A stretch of 64,000 bases of DNA from contig NZ_OY781939.1 in the NCBI RefSeq assembly GCF_963677315.1, positions 186,001 through 250,000 on the forward strand, written 5' to 3'. This document shows, one piece after another, positions 33,061 through 42,023 of the stretch (its first letter is position 1; each line of letters begins with the position of its first letter). Both the position numbers and the translations under genes were made by a program. The stretch is from an uncultured Sphaerochaeta sp. Its GTDB lineage: Bacteria > Spirochaetota > Spirochaetia > Sphaerochaetales > Sphaerochaetaceae. The notes beneath the pieces were generated by a model, which was given only the letters and a program-made list of their open reading frames with translations, made no database searches and was not told where the DNA came from.

Positions 33061-34146
33061 ATGCACAAAAGAACAAAACGACTTATTCCTATTGCAATCA
33101 TTCTCATTGCATTCCTTCTGATCATTTCATCCTGTACGCATACAGCGACTATACGTGATCAAGCAGGCAATAGGCTGGAGTTGGAAGTAGATAGCAGGGA
33201 ACGTGTATCGATCAATGGTACAAAACAGGCCATCTATTTGGCAGGAGAGAAAAGAGACAATCCAATCCTTCTCTGGCTCGATGGAGGACCTGGAGGATCA
33301 GAGGTGGGTTGGGTAAGAACCTATCTGGGAGATCTGCATAAAGACTTCACCATTGTCTGCTGGGACCAACGTGGAGTTGCCGCAAGCTATGCAGCAGCGA
33401 AGAAGGGCATGGAGGTTGAGCACTATGTTGCAGATGTCATTGCACTCAGTGAGCTCTTGACCGAACGATTCAATCAAGAGAAAATTTTCCTCCTTGGGCA
33501 CTCCTGGGGTGGTTTTTTGGGCTCGCTTGCAGCTGTAGAGCGACCTGATTTATTCCATGCCTTCATTGCTGCCTCCCCACATATCAACTCTACTGAGAAC
33601 GACACCATAGGATACAGAATGATATTGGAGGGTGCGAAGAGAAGAGGAGATACAAAAACAATCCAGACACTTGAGGAGATTGGATTACCTCCTTACGAAA
33701 AGATTGATAAAGAGGGAAATCTGGTAGGAGATGGAGAAGCTTATTATGCGTTACTTTCACGCCTTTATTCATACAGTCCCAGTGCTCCAAGTGATCATGG
33801 TTTTCGCTCAGAAAAAATGTTTCTAGCACCTGAGCACTCTTTTTTCTCTAAAATCAATCTGGTCAGAGGGGTGATCCGTGGGACAAAGACTGTCTACCCA
33901 AAGATCCGGCATCGTAGTCTGGAAGAGGAAGCCAATCGATTCACCATACCACTGTTTGTAATCAACGCGGCATACGATATGACGTGCGTTTCAAGTATCA
34001 CCGAGCGTTGGTATGAAAGCGTAGAAGCCCCTAAGAAAGTGATGCTTTGGTTGGAGCACTCCGGCCATAATGGGATTTATACAGAAAGCGATCGATTCAT
34101 GCAGTTTATGAAAAACCGAGTATTGGCAGTAGCCGATAACCAATAA
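33061..34146 (+). CDS. Lipoprotein alpha/beta hydrolase, proline-iminopeptidase-like (S33)
   Basis: 361 residues. Signal peptide with lipobox IISSC, Cys25 lipidated. Alpha/beta hydrolase with the oxyanion motif DGGPGG (HGGPG in classical S33 enzymes), CWDQRGVAAS, the nucleophile elbow GHSWGG, Asp in NAAYDMTC and a late His in LEHSGHNGIY. The DQRG-GGPG combination is typical of proline iminopeptidases and related aminoacyl hydrolases. Outer-surface or periplasmic location is implied. Together with the S41 peptidase before it, this points to extracytoplasmic peptide breakdown. GAGGAG precedes the ATG by 7 bases but may be masked by a hairpin. Confidence 0.85.
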   Translation: MHKRTKRLIPIAIILIAFLLIISSCTHTATIRDQAGNRLELEVDSRERVSINGTKQAIYLAGEKRDNPILLWLDGGPGGSEVGWVRTYLGDLHKDFTIVCWDQRGVAASYAAAKKGMEVEHYVADVIALSELLTERFNQEKIFLLGHSWGGFLGSLAAVERPDLFHAFIAASPHINSTENDTIGYRMILEGAKRRGDTKTIQTLEEIGLPPYEKIDKEGNLVGDGEAYYALLSRLYSYSPSAPSDHGFRSEKMFLAPEHSFFSKINLVRGVIRGTKTVYPKIRHRSLEEEANRFTIPLFVINAAYDMTCVSSITERWYESVEAPKKVMLWLEHSGHNGIYTESDRFMQFMKNRVLAVADNQ

Positions 34147-34170
34147 TCTACCACACATTTAGCCTAACAC

Positions 34171-34196
34171 GATGACCGGAGTTCTCTCCGGTCATC
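34171..34196. terminator. Hairpin between convergent genes
   Basis: A perfect 10-bp stem (GATGACCGGA / TCCGGTCATC) with a 6-base loop between two converging genes. There is no clear T-run on either side, so its role as a shared terminator rests on position and stem strength. Confidence 0.5.
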
Positions 34197-34215
34197 ACAT
34201 GAAAGAGATTGCATG

Positions 34216-37038
34216 TCAGTCTGCCAAGAGAATAAGGGCATCATGGGCCTTGATCGTGACATCCCCACTTACCATCTGGCCGTTGTTGGTAACCGTATCC
34301 AATCTGCCTTTGATGTGTCTGAGATTTGTCCTGTTCAAAGGTCCCTTGATATCCCTTAACGATACCGTTTTATCCTCATTGGTAGCGTTGACTATGACAA
34401 TGCCATGTTCAAAATCTCTCCTGTAGAGTCCACTATCGCTCTTACTGATCTTCACATTGGAAACTTCTACCACACCTTTCTTTCCTATATTGAGCATACA
34501 GCTCATGAGTTGTTTGGCGGGTACGGTAGTGTGGAAAGTCACATGACCGGAGGAGCCTTGCAATACAGAGGAAAGAGGGTAGTAGTCTATCCAAGTGTTG
34601 TCCAGTGAGACGTTGAGCGTTGGATTGGAATTTGATGTTTCCAGGATTTTCCAATCCAGCTCAATGGTATATTGCTTGCTCTCCGTTTCCTTGGTTTTTT
34701 GTTTTAAGAGTTCAATGTACTTGGTTCTTCGGTTCCCCAGCATTATGGGCTCAGAGATGCTCAATACCACCTCCTCATTGCTGGATAGGTGTTCCGCATC
34801 TGCCAAGGCTTTCCCAAGCCAGCCTTTCCCGGAGATATCGCCAGTACTTCGACCTTGGGGTGTGACCAGCAGCTCGTCGAAGAAGAAGGGAGCACTACGA
34901 CCATCTACCAAGTCATACTCATAGAAGGAATCGGTCAAAAGTGCAGTCCCCAGTGCAAACCGATTAAGCGGATAATCGGATTCGAGTGGCTCACGTTTCC
35001 CATCGGTAAACTCTAGAGGAGTTGCCTCCAGAAGAATTATTGCTGGGTCAAGAAGCATGTCTTCCAACTCCCATACTCGGTTGACGAGATGACTCCATTG
35101 AGCCTCTCCAAACCACTCTTTTTTCCCATCTGTATGATACCAGCCCCAGTTGAAATTTCGTATTGTCACCCCATTGCAGAAAGGGGCAAGAATAGGATCG
35201 ATCAGGTGTCCTGGAATAAGTAATGTATTCGCTCCAGCTTTTTCTCTGAGAGATCTGATCATTGTTAGAGAAGAAGCAACTGTCATTTCATGGATCCAAG
35301 GAGGGGTCTCATCCTTTTTCTGGTTTACATTATAGTCGGCGTCTACCTTGGTTTTATAGCTAATCCCCTTAATCAAATCGTTACCACGATCCAGGAGTTG
35401 CTGGAGGTACACTCCATCCCAAGTACCGTCTTCAACGTGAAGATCGAACATGGTTTCCTTCCAGTAATCAAGGTAGGTTTGTCCGCTACTGTTTGGGGGA
35501 CAGAAGGGAGATATATTCAACAACAATGTATCGACGCCATCCGTGTCGTTGATTCTCTTCCCTTTTGCTGTGGTGAGGATCCAATCCGGATCAATGCCTC
35601 GGATGAAAGAAATTTCAGCATTGGCAAGCGTGTTGGGCATTTGCTCCTGCATGTATTCATCACCTTCCCAGAACGTATGTGTGTTTACCGAGGGAAGAAG
35701 AAGGATCGAGGGATTCTGCGTTCGCATCCTTACCGCAAATGCAGGATCATTGGTGCTGGTCATTTCATGCAGTGCGAGCAGGACATCGTTGTAAGCCAAT
35801 TTCTTCTCAAGTTCAAAGAGACTCATCCATGGTGTTTCTCCTTGAGCGGATCCACTTCCATCAGAAGCGACCCATTCACCATATGCGGTAAAGAAATCGC
35901 CAAGGCGAGGGTAGAGAGCACTAAATGGTTTCAAATCAGGGGCAGGTTGCACCGGTATCTGTTTTGATAGCTTGATATTCGTGAATTCAATCTCCACATC
36001 ATCATGGATTCCCAACTCCAATATATAGGTGCCATCCATTGTTCCTGTTTTCACTGCACCTGCATAATGTCCTTCTTGTATGCCATATCCCGGTACATTG
36101 ATCATACCACGATCTGTACTTGTATCAGACTCGAGGAAAAGTCGTACCCAGCCAAGGTGTTCCCGGTTATTGATATTCTTGTTCACCTTGTAGTCAAATT
36201 CAAAGAGAATAATACTATCCTTGGGAATGGTCATTACTTCAGGGTTAGTCCAGACCCTTGAGAATCCTTTGGTGAAAATACTGGAACCGTCTTCTATGAT
36301 AGTACTCGGTTTGATTGAGAAATTTCCTTCACCTCGAAGGAAAAGTGAATGACCATGTCTCACGGCGTCCCCATGTTCTTCTGCGACAACCTTTCCAGTC
36401 TCTAAGTCAGTTATCACAATATCGCGAACTGCGATAGCACCCTTTCTGACGATATTCATAAGGAGCTGATAGTCAGGATAATTCTTCAGACGAGCAGTGA
36501 AAGAAGCTTCACCCTGGCTGCCTTCCGGTTCTGTAATGAAGATACTGTCACCCACCCAATCGTTGTGGGAAGCACCGGTATCAGAGTAGAAAATTACCTC
36601 GAATCCTTTCTCCGGGGTTTCCAGGACTTTATACGTGAAATGCACCTCGTAGTGTCCGTTGGCTTTGAGTTTTAAGTTCTCAGGGTCAGTGGAGTAATAA
36701 TGGCGATATTCGCTTTCTCCCTGTGACCGTCCGACAATCCAGTAATCGTCAGGATTACTGGGGAAGATGCCCGCATCGAGTAGAAGGAATCCTGGGGTAG
36801 GGGCACGATTGATAGTTGAGAAAGTCTCCACTCCCAGAAGTTCGTATTCCCGTCCATATCCTTGAGTAGTTTCGGGGACGGAAAGAGGCATTGTCTCCAG
36901 TTCCAGAAAGGAAGGAGAGTACGACAGTGCTTCAATGGTTTCTTGTTGTGTGTGTGAGCAGGAAATGGAGAGCAGCATTAACAACAGGACGAAGCCAGCA
37001 AAAAAGGGAATTTTCCCTTTTTGGGCGTTATGGTCCAT
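34216..37038 (-). CDS. Large lipoprotein, putative glycoside-hydrolase-like TIM barrel with flanking beta domains
   Basis: 940 residues. Lipobox LSISC makes Cys27 the lipid anchor. Residues ~45-215 and ~215-370 look like two carbohydrate-binding-like beta-sandwich modules (HYEVHFTYKVLETPEKGFEVIFYSD; ILFEFDYKVNKNINN). Residues ~370-750 have the pattern of a putative glycosyl-hydrolase barrel (YPRLGDFFTAYGEW, MRTQNPSILLLPSVNTHTFW, DGTWDGVYLQQLLDR, GATIRNFNWGW-like GVTIRNFNWGW) with candidate acids in EDGTWDG and LLEATPLEF. The C-terminal ~190 residues are a further beta-sandwich. It resembles hypothetical glycosidase families without proven activity. AAGGAG lies 6 bases before the ATG. Probably surface-exposed polysaccharide processing. 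Confidence 0.65.
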   Translation of the reverse strand: MDHNAQKGKIPFFAGFVLLLMLLSISCSHTQQETIEALSYSPSFLELETMPLSVPETTQGYGREYELLGVETFSTINRAPTPGFLLLDAGIFPSNPDDYWIVGRSQGESEYRHYYSTDPENLKLKANGHYEVHFTYKVLETPEKGFEVIFYSDTGASHNDWVGDSIFITEPEGSQGEASFTARLKNYPDYQLLMNIVRKGAIAVRDIVITDLETGKVVAEEHGDAVRHGHSLFLRGEGNFSIKPSTIIEDGSSIFTKGFSRVWTNPEVMTIPKDSIILFEFDYKVNKNINNREHLGWVRLFLESDTSTDRGMINVPGYGIQEGHYAGAVKTGTMDGTYILELGIHDDVEIEFTNIKLSKQIPVQPAPDLKPFSALYPRLGDFFTAYGEWVASDGSGSAQGETPWMSLFELEKKLAYNDVLLALHEMTSTNDPAFAVRMRTQNPSILLLPSVNTHTFWEGDEYMQEQMPNTLANAEISFIRGIDPDWILTTAKGKRINDTDGVDTLLLNISPFCPPNSSGQTYLDYWKETMFDLHVEDGTWDGVYLQQLLDRGNDLIKGISYKTKVDADYNVNQKKDETPPWIHEMTVASSLTMIRSLREKAGANTLLIPGHLIDPILAPFCNGVTIRNFNWGWYHTDGKKEWFGEAQWSHLVNRVWELEDMLLDPAIILLEATPLEFTDGKREPLESDYPLNRFALGTALLTDSFYEYDLVDGRSAPFFFDELLVTPQGRSTGDISGKGWLGKALADAEHLSSNEEVVLSISEPIMLGNRRTKYIELLKQKTKETESKQYTIELDWKILETSNSNPTLNVSLDNTWIDYYPLSSVLQGSSGHVTFHTTVPAKQLMSCMLNIGKKGVVEVSNVKISKSDSGLYRRDFEHGIVIVNATNEDKTVSLRDIKGPLNRTNLRHIKGRLDTVTNNGQMVSGDVTIKAHDALILLAD

Positions 37039-37070
37039 GGTTCGCTCCTTTATAAAGACCTGTAATATCT

Positions 37071-37101
37071 ATCATATTGAACCTGTTTTTCTATCTGTCA
37101 A
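37071..37101 (-). promoter_or_regulatory. Promoter of the 940-residue lipoprotein gene
   Basis: Minus strand TTGACA (37101-37096) and TATGAT (37076-37071), both close to consensus but with a 19-base spacer. The remaining AT-rich gap 37102-37283 shows nothing else. Confidence 0.45.
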
Positions 37102-37283
37102 TATTGTACATCGATTCTTGATGTAACCATGGGAGAGGAAAAATATTCTGGTTAAATAGTCTGAATTACCTTATATATAGTAAATAGTAATGAGGATTAT
37201 TCACTATTCACCAGATTTAAAGAAAAAGTGATTTACTAAGATTATATAAGACTTCATGTGAATTATTTTCAAAGCATAAAAAA

Positions 37284-37313
37284 TCCAACTGGCACATAAG
37301 CGTGCTAGTTGGA
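37284..37313 (-). terminator. Terminator of the ClC gene
   Basis: A 12-bp stem with one G-T pair (37284-37295 with 37302-37313), 6-base loop, and on the minus strand TTTTTT directly behind. Confidence 0.75.
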
Positions 37314-37336
37314 TATCGTCGCTAGAACTTGAGTTA

Positions 37337-39109
37337 TTAACTGAGACGTTTCTTTTGTAGGTAGTTTTGTATAATCCTATTGGCGGTAACAAACCCAACC
37401 ACCTTACTATCCTTGTCCTTTACAATAAGGATATTGGTTTTCTCCTCTTCCATTACCTGAAGTGCATCATACAGGTTAGCAGAGTAGGGGATGGATATGT
37501 CGATTTCCTTCATCAACGAGGAGACAGGTTCCCTGCTCTTTTCTTTGCTTTGGTGTAGTTCGATATATCCAATGGTACCAAACACCGTATCCCCATCGAT
37601 TACAGGAAGTAACCCGATTCCATGGTCATGCATAATGTTCCAGACAGTCTCTGCATGGTCGGAAGGTTTGCAGCTTATCAGGTCTTGTTTCATAATTTCT
37701 CCTACGCTGAGGGTCATCATGGTGGGAATTCGTTTGTCGAAAAGTATCTGAATACCCCGTCTGGTAAGTTTCTGTGTGTACATTGTCTCACCGTATATAA
37801 GCCTTGCAACAAAATAGGATAGCACTCCGCTGAGCAACAGGGGTAGCATAATTGCATAGTCCCGCGTCATTTCAAATACCATGATAATGGCAGTAAGGAC
37901 TCCTCCAGTGACACCCGAGACTATTGCAGCCATACCGACAATGGCATAAGCAGAGATAGGGCCTGTTGTCTCTGGGAAGAGCGTGTTCACGATAATGCCA
38001 ACCGTTGCACCTAAGGCACCCCCAAGAAAGAGTGATGGGGCAAAGATACCGCCTGAGCCGCCTGAGGCCAGCGTAAGGGAGTTTGCAAGGAGTTTTAGGA
38101 ATATCAAGGCAAATGCCATCACCAGTGCAGTGATCTTGTTATCAAGAACCAAGTCAAGGAAGTCGTATCCGACACCAAACACGTGGTAATTGCCAAACAG
38201 GCGGAGGCTGATATAACCAATGGTTCCTACGATCAGTCCACCTATGATTGATTTCACCGCAGCAGGAATTTTCAGTCCATCAAAAAAGTCTTCCATTCCA
38301 TATACAGACTTGATGAAAACGACGGAAAGCAATCCTGCAAGCAACCCTAACAGTGCATAGAAAAAGAGTTCATAATGGGAGACCATCGTATATTCAGGAA
38401 CAATGAAAGCAGGGTGTGAACCCATGAAGACTGCTCCCACAGTAGTGGCAATAATTGCCGATACCACCAGTGGCATAATGGTCATGATACTGTATTCAGG
38501 AAGAATGAGTTCCAAGGCGAACATTATGCCGCCGATTGGCGCATTGAACGTTGCGCTGATTCCTCCAGCAACCCCAGCGCCAACAAGGATAATAGTCTCC
38601 CTGGATGAGAGCTTGAGTGATTGCCCCAATGTAGAACCAAAGCTAGCACCAATTTGCACAATGGGGCCTTCCTTGCCGACTGATCCCCCAGAACCAATGG
38701 TAATCGCTGAGGCAAATGATTTCACCAGAGCAACGACGGGGCGAATTTTGCCTCGGTTTTCTGATACTGCGACCATGACCTCAGGAACTCCGTGTCCTTT
38801 AGCCTCCGGTGCCCATTTTGTAGTAATCCATTGGGCGAGGGTAATACCGATTGCAGGAACAGCTATAACAAAGGGACCCCAGGAACTGATAAGTCCTCCA
38901 CGATTATGTTGGAAGGAGAGTTGACCGGAGAAGAAAAGATTATGGAAGAACTCAATCAAGTACTTGAATCCGGCAGCACCCAATCCTGCTATGGCTCCAA
39001 CAAGAATACAGAGGAGGCTGATGTAGACCGTCCGCTGAATTTGACTCTGCTGTGTTAATACTACCCGCTCATATGTGGGTTTCTCAGAAAACTGGTTTTT
39101 GTTTTGCAT
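37337..39109 (-). CDS. ClC-family chloride channel/antiporter with CBS pair
   Basis: 590 residues with about 12 membrane segments. Selectivity-filter motifs: GSGGSVGKEGP (the Glu is the external gate), the GGSGGIFAPSLFLGGALG segment (GxFxP type) and later Tyr positions. A C-terminal CBS pair follows from about residue 460 (MKQDLISCKPSDHAETVWNIMHDHGIGLLPVIDG and the second repeat ending ILIVKDKDSKVVGFVT). Bacterial members are mostly 2Cl-/H+ exchangers or fluoride exporters; without a check of the inner Glu I leave the mode open. The start at 39109 is chosen over TTG at 39133; neither has a clear ribosome site. Single gene. Confidence 0.88.
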   Translation of the reverse strand: MQNKNQFSEKPTYERVVLTQQSQIQRTVYISLLCILVGAIAGLGAAGFKYLIEFFHNLFFSGQLSFQHNRGGLISSWGPFVIAVPAIGITLAQWITTKWAPEAKGHGVPEVMVAVSENRGKIRPVVALVKSFASAITIGSGGSVGKEGPIVQIGASFGSTLGQSLKLSSRETIILVGAGVAGGISATFNAPIGGIMFALELILPEYSIMTIMPLVVSAIIATTVGAVFMGSHPAFIVPEYTMVSHYELFFYALLGLLAGLLSVVFIKSVYGMEDFFDGLKIPAAVKSIIGGLIVGTIGYISLRLFGNYHVFGVGYDFLDLVLDNKITALVMAFALIFLKLLANSLTLASGGSGGIFAPSLFLGGALGATVGIIVNTLFPETTGPISAYAIVGMAAIVSGVTGGVLTAIIMVFEMTRDYAIMLPLLLSGVLSYFVARLIYGETMYTQKLTRRGIQILFDKRIPTMMTLSVGEIMKQDLISCKPSDHAETVWNIMHDHGIGLLPVIDGDTVFGTIGYIELHQSKEKSREPVSSLMKEIDISIPYSANLYDALQVMEEEKTNILIVKDKDSKVVGFVTANRIIQNYLQKKRLS

Positions 39110-39231
39110 TGTGCATATAGTTGTAACGAACAAACAGAAAAAGGTAAAGGCGGATTTTGATAAGGAAAACCAGACAAAAAGGTTTCCCTGTATACGATTT
39201 GTTTTTAATTCTATTGCATAAGGCTGATACC

Positions 39232-39705
39232 TTACTTCAACGACGTTAAAACTTCCTCAATCTTCTCTGCCGCGCTCTTGATCACCACATACCCCCTATC
39301 ACTGATGGTCTCCTGGGGAGGAGTATCTTTTCTTCTCATACTCAGCCAGAGAGCATCGCTTCCTACGACTTGCTGGCAAGCAGTAACAAAGAGCATGACG
39401 CTATTAGTTCCCTGTTTGTATGTGGCAAGTCGTTCTTCCAGAGATGGTACTTTCAATTCTTCTGCAAGCTTCTCTGTTTCCTGATGGATATCAGCGTAGA
39501 ATTCACTGGTGCTATCAAGCAGCGACAAGAGATAGAGTGAGGTTTCCAAAGCCAGAGGTCTAAAAAGCCTGAGCTGCAATGTGGTTGAAGTTTGGCCCAT
39601 GTAGTACCCTACAAGGTCTCCGAAATCTGAATATGCCTGGGATATTTCTGTTGCAGTATCCCCTATAACCTGGTAACACATCGCAAGCTTGTCGTCATCT
39701 GTCAT
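39232..39705 (-). CDS. Unknown all-helical protein, partner of a GGDEF protein
   Basis: 157 residues, soluble, predicted almost entirely helical (CYQVIGDTATEISQAYSDFGDL; FYADIHQETEKLAEEL; RGYVVIKSAAEKIEEVLTSLK). I do not recognise the family. The ATG overlaps the stop of the upstream GGDEF gene by 4 bases, so the two are translated together. A signalling adaptor or effector role is possible but unproven. Confidence 0.65.
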   Translation of the reverse strand: MTDDDKLAMCYQVIGDTATEISQAYSDFGDLVGYYMGQTSTTLQLRLFRPLALETSLYLLSLLDSTSEFYADIHQETEKLAEELKVPSLEERLATYKQGTNSVMLFVTACQQVVGSDALWLSMRRKDTPPQETISDRGYVVIKSAAEKIEEVLTSLK

Positions 39706-40904
39706 TCTGAATCTCCTGTCAGGTTACCAATGATGCGGTTTCGTCCTGCTTCCTTTGCTTGGTAGAGCAAGGCATCTGCACGCTGTATGGCACTATCCAG
39801 CGTATCATCAGTCGTAAGCAGGGTAAAGCCTCCGCTCAGTGAACATCCGTGAGTATCTGGATATTGCTTGCAAATATCGCGCATCATCTCTTTCATTCCT
39901 TGTAAAAGAGGAGCAATTGCGTCCTTGTCCCTCCTTACCACTAAAAGCAAGAACTCATCACCACCCCAACGACCCAAAAGATCTTGCTCTTCAAGCAGTG
40001 AGGATAAACCTTGTGCAGTATGCTGCAATACGACATCACCACACTGATGTCCATAGGCATCATTCAGGTCCTTGAAATAATCAATATCAAGCATAAAGAG
40101 ATATGCGATTGCATTCTCTTGATTCTTGGGTAAATAGAGACTGATGAGTTGTTCGATGGTACGACGATTATAGAGGGTTGTAAGTTCATCATGCTCGGCA
40201 AGGTTCTTGAGATGCAGAGAAAGGGTCTTTTGGCTTTCTACTTGTGTTTGGAGGTCATGTAATAACTTCTTATAGACCAGTAGAAGGACTATGAAATTGA
40301 CAGTAAAGAGCATTAATCGATTGACGATTGCTGTAATGGTATACCCCGTAAGATCAAATCCATTGGTAGAGGGGTTGCCATGGATGATATTGTCGAGTGT
40401 GGTAATAATCCTGTAAATCTGAGTACCTGCCAAGATGGTGTAGATCACAAACAATATCACCATGAGTGACCCAAACCAACCAGAAAAATTTGGGATAAAA
40501 ACTGTATGATAAAGGGCAATAATAACAAGGAAATAGATTGCATTGATAATAATGAAAATTTCCAAGGGGAGTGAAAAAACTATCTCCGTGAGGGAGGAAA
40601 TAATCATGGAGAATATTAATACGTAACAAATTTTCCAGTGAACTGGACGTGCAGTATAATTAGCAAAACCAATGTAAAAGAACAGCCCTCCACTGAATAG
40701 CATCAGATTGGCAATAATTCTGGAGAACTGGAGCCCCGTTTGTACAAACACCATCTGTAATATCAGACCAATTGTGTAAAGAAATAGGTTGAGCGTCCAA
40801 TAACCAATTCCTGGAACCTGCCGTTTTGAAATTATCCATGCATAGCACATGACCAAAAAAAACAATAAGTGATACACATTTTGAATGATGATTCCCTGCG
40901 ACAT
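39702..40904 (-). CDS. Membrane diguanylate cyclase (GGDEF)
   Basis: 400 residues. About seven membrane helices occupy residues 5-220 with short loops, similar in layout to 7TM-type sensors, then a linker helix and a GGDEF domain (about 240-395) with intact GRWGGDEFLLLV. The start at 40904 has GGGAG 5 bases upstream; the open frame to 40964 lacks support. It forms a two-gene unit with the helical protein at 39232. Confidence 0.85.
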   Translation of the reverse strand: MSQGIIIQNVYHLLFFLVMCYAWIISKRQVPGIGYWTLNLFLYTIGLILQMVFVQTGLQFSRIIANLMLFSGGLFFYIGFANYTARPVHWKICYVLIFSMIISSLTEIVFSLPLEIFIIINAIYFLVIIALYHTVFIPNFSGWFGSLMVILFVIYTILAGTQIYRIITTLDNIIHGNPSTNGFDLTGYTITAIVNRLMLFTVNFIVLLLVYKKLLHDLQTQVESQKTLSLHLKNLAEHDELTTLYNRRTIEQLISLYLPKNQENAIAYLFMLDIDYFKDLNDAYGHQCGDVVLQHTAQGLSSLLEEQDLLGRWGGDEFLLLVVRRDKDAIAPLLQGMKEMMRDICKQYPDTHGCSLSGGFTLLTTDDTLDSAIQRADALLYQAKEAGRNRIIGNLTGDSE

Positions 40905-41047
40905 TGATGCTCCCTTGCTCGTATATCCTATCAGAATCATACGGTCTGTAGGATATGTTAGCAAGAAAAACGTAAGAAGTAAGGGAGAAGTTTTACAAAC
41001 AAGGATTCGTTTGTCTATCTTACACGTTCAAAATTGATACATAGCAC

Positions 41048-41067
41048 AGGGAGTCTCTCGACTCCCT
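41048..41067 (-). terminator. Hairpin after the nucleoside ABC operon
   Basis: AGGGAGTC-TCTC-GACTCCCT, an 8-bp perfect stem 6 bases beyond the last permease gene (stop at 41074), extended by CATAG/CTATG with unpaired bases between. Only a weak T-run follows on the minus strand. Confidence 0.5.
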
Positions 41068-41073
41068 ATGTCA

Positions 41074-42021
41074 TTATTCATATACATCCCCAAGAGCTCT
41101 TGGGGCTTTGGTCTTTGATGAGAAAAAGAGCAGCAAGACCAAGGTAACGATATAGGGAAGGGTAAGGACGAGGTCCCCAAAGGAAGATGGCAATTCCAGC
41201 TTCTGTACCAGCACATATCCAGCACTTCGAGCAAAGCCGAAAAGAATGCAAGCAAGGAATGTCCGGCTAATTTTCCAAGAACCGAAGATATAGGCAGCAA
41301 TGGCAAGATAGCCAAAACCCATATAAATGTTCGGAGAAAACGTGGTAGAGATCGAGTAGGCAAAACACATGCCCCCAAGCCCTGCTAGAGCACCGCTGAC
41401 CAATACCGAGACAAAGCGGATCTTCATGACATTCCCGCCGGCGGCAGCCACTGCATGGGGGTTGTCCCCACAAGCACGGATATGCATACCGAACGGAGTC
41501 TTGTAGAAGATGTATGCCATGAGGAATGCAACCACGACAATAATCGGGATAAAGGTGTACAGATCAGTAAACACAGCTCCTAGGATAGGAATTCTTGATA
41601 GGAAGGGAATCGTTACCTTGGGGAAGATCTCCAAGAGGAACTTGTTCGATGGTTGTCCAAAGACTGATGCATTGATCTGGTTTGCAAGAAAGGCTGTGAG
41701 GGCTACACTGAGCATGTTGATAACCACGCCGCTGATAACCTGATTAGCCTTAAACTTGATACACATCAGTGCATGAAGCGATGCAAGCAACGCTCCTCCT
41801 GCCATGGCAAATGCCAAGGAAGCATAGATAAGCAATAATGGGTTCCCTGTGATAACACTGCTCAGAAGAGCATAACTCAGCCCTCCTGCAAAGGCACCAA
41901 AGCCAAGCAGTCCTTCAAGGGCGAGGTTTATCACCCCGCTTCCCTCACTATAAATGCCCCCGATTGCAATGATGAAGAGCGGAATGGAGAATGCGATTCC
42001 TTCAATGATAATGCTGTCCAT
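41074..42021 (-). CDS. Nucleoside-type ABC transporter permease (NupQ/YufQ type)
   Basis: 315 residues with 8-9 helices of the BPD_transp_2 family; the GIYSEGSGVINLALEGLLGFGAFAGG opening is the hallmark of permeases that pair with BMP-family receptors (purine-nucleoside uptake). The ATG at 42021 is chosen because GAGGAGG lies 7 bases upstream; the in-frame TTG at 42027 is too close to it. It begins 2 bases after the stop of the other permease gene. Last gene of the MTA/nucleoside operon. Confidence 0.88.
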   Translation of the reverse strand: MDSIIIEGIAFSIPLFIIAIGGIYSEGSGVINLALEGLLGFGAFAGGLSYALLSSVITGNPLLLIYASLAFAMAGGALLASLHALMCIKFKANQVISGVVINMLSVALTAFLANQINASVFGQPSNKFLLEIFPKVTIPFLSRIPILGAVFTDLYTFIPIIVVVAFLMAYIFYKTPFGMHIRACGDNPHAVAAAGGNVMKIRFVSVLVSGALAGLGGMCFAYSISTTFSPNIYMGFGYLAIAAYIFGSWKISRTFLACILFGFARSAGYVLVQKLELPSSFGDLVLTLPYIVTLVLLLFFSSKTKAPRALGDVYE

Positions 42022-42023
42022 GC

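Noticed and set aside
35290..35967. Plus-strand open frame of 225 codons
   Set aside because: Antisense shadow of the 940-residue lipoprotein gene; no ribosome site and no recognisable motif.
38403..38924. Plus-strand open frame of 173 codons
   Set aside because: Antisense to the ClC core; Pro/Ala/Thr-rich composition is typical of a shadow of membrane-helix codons.
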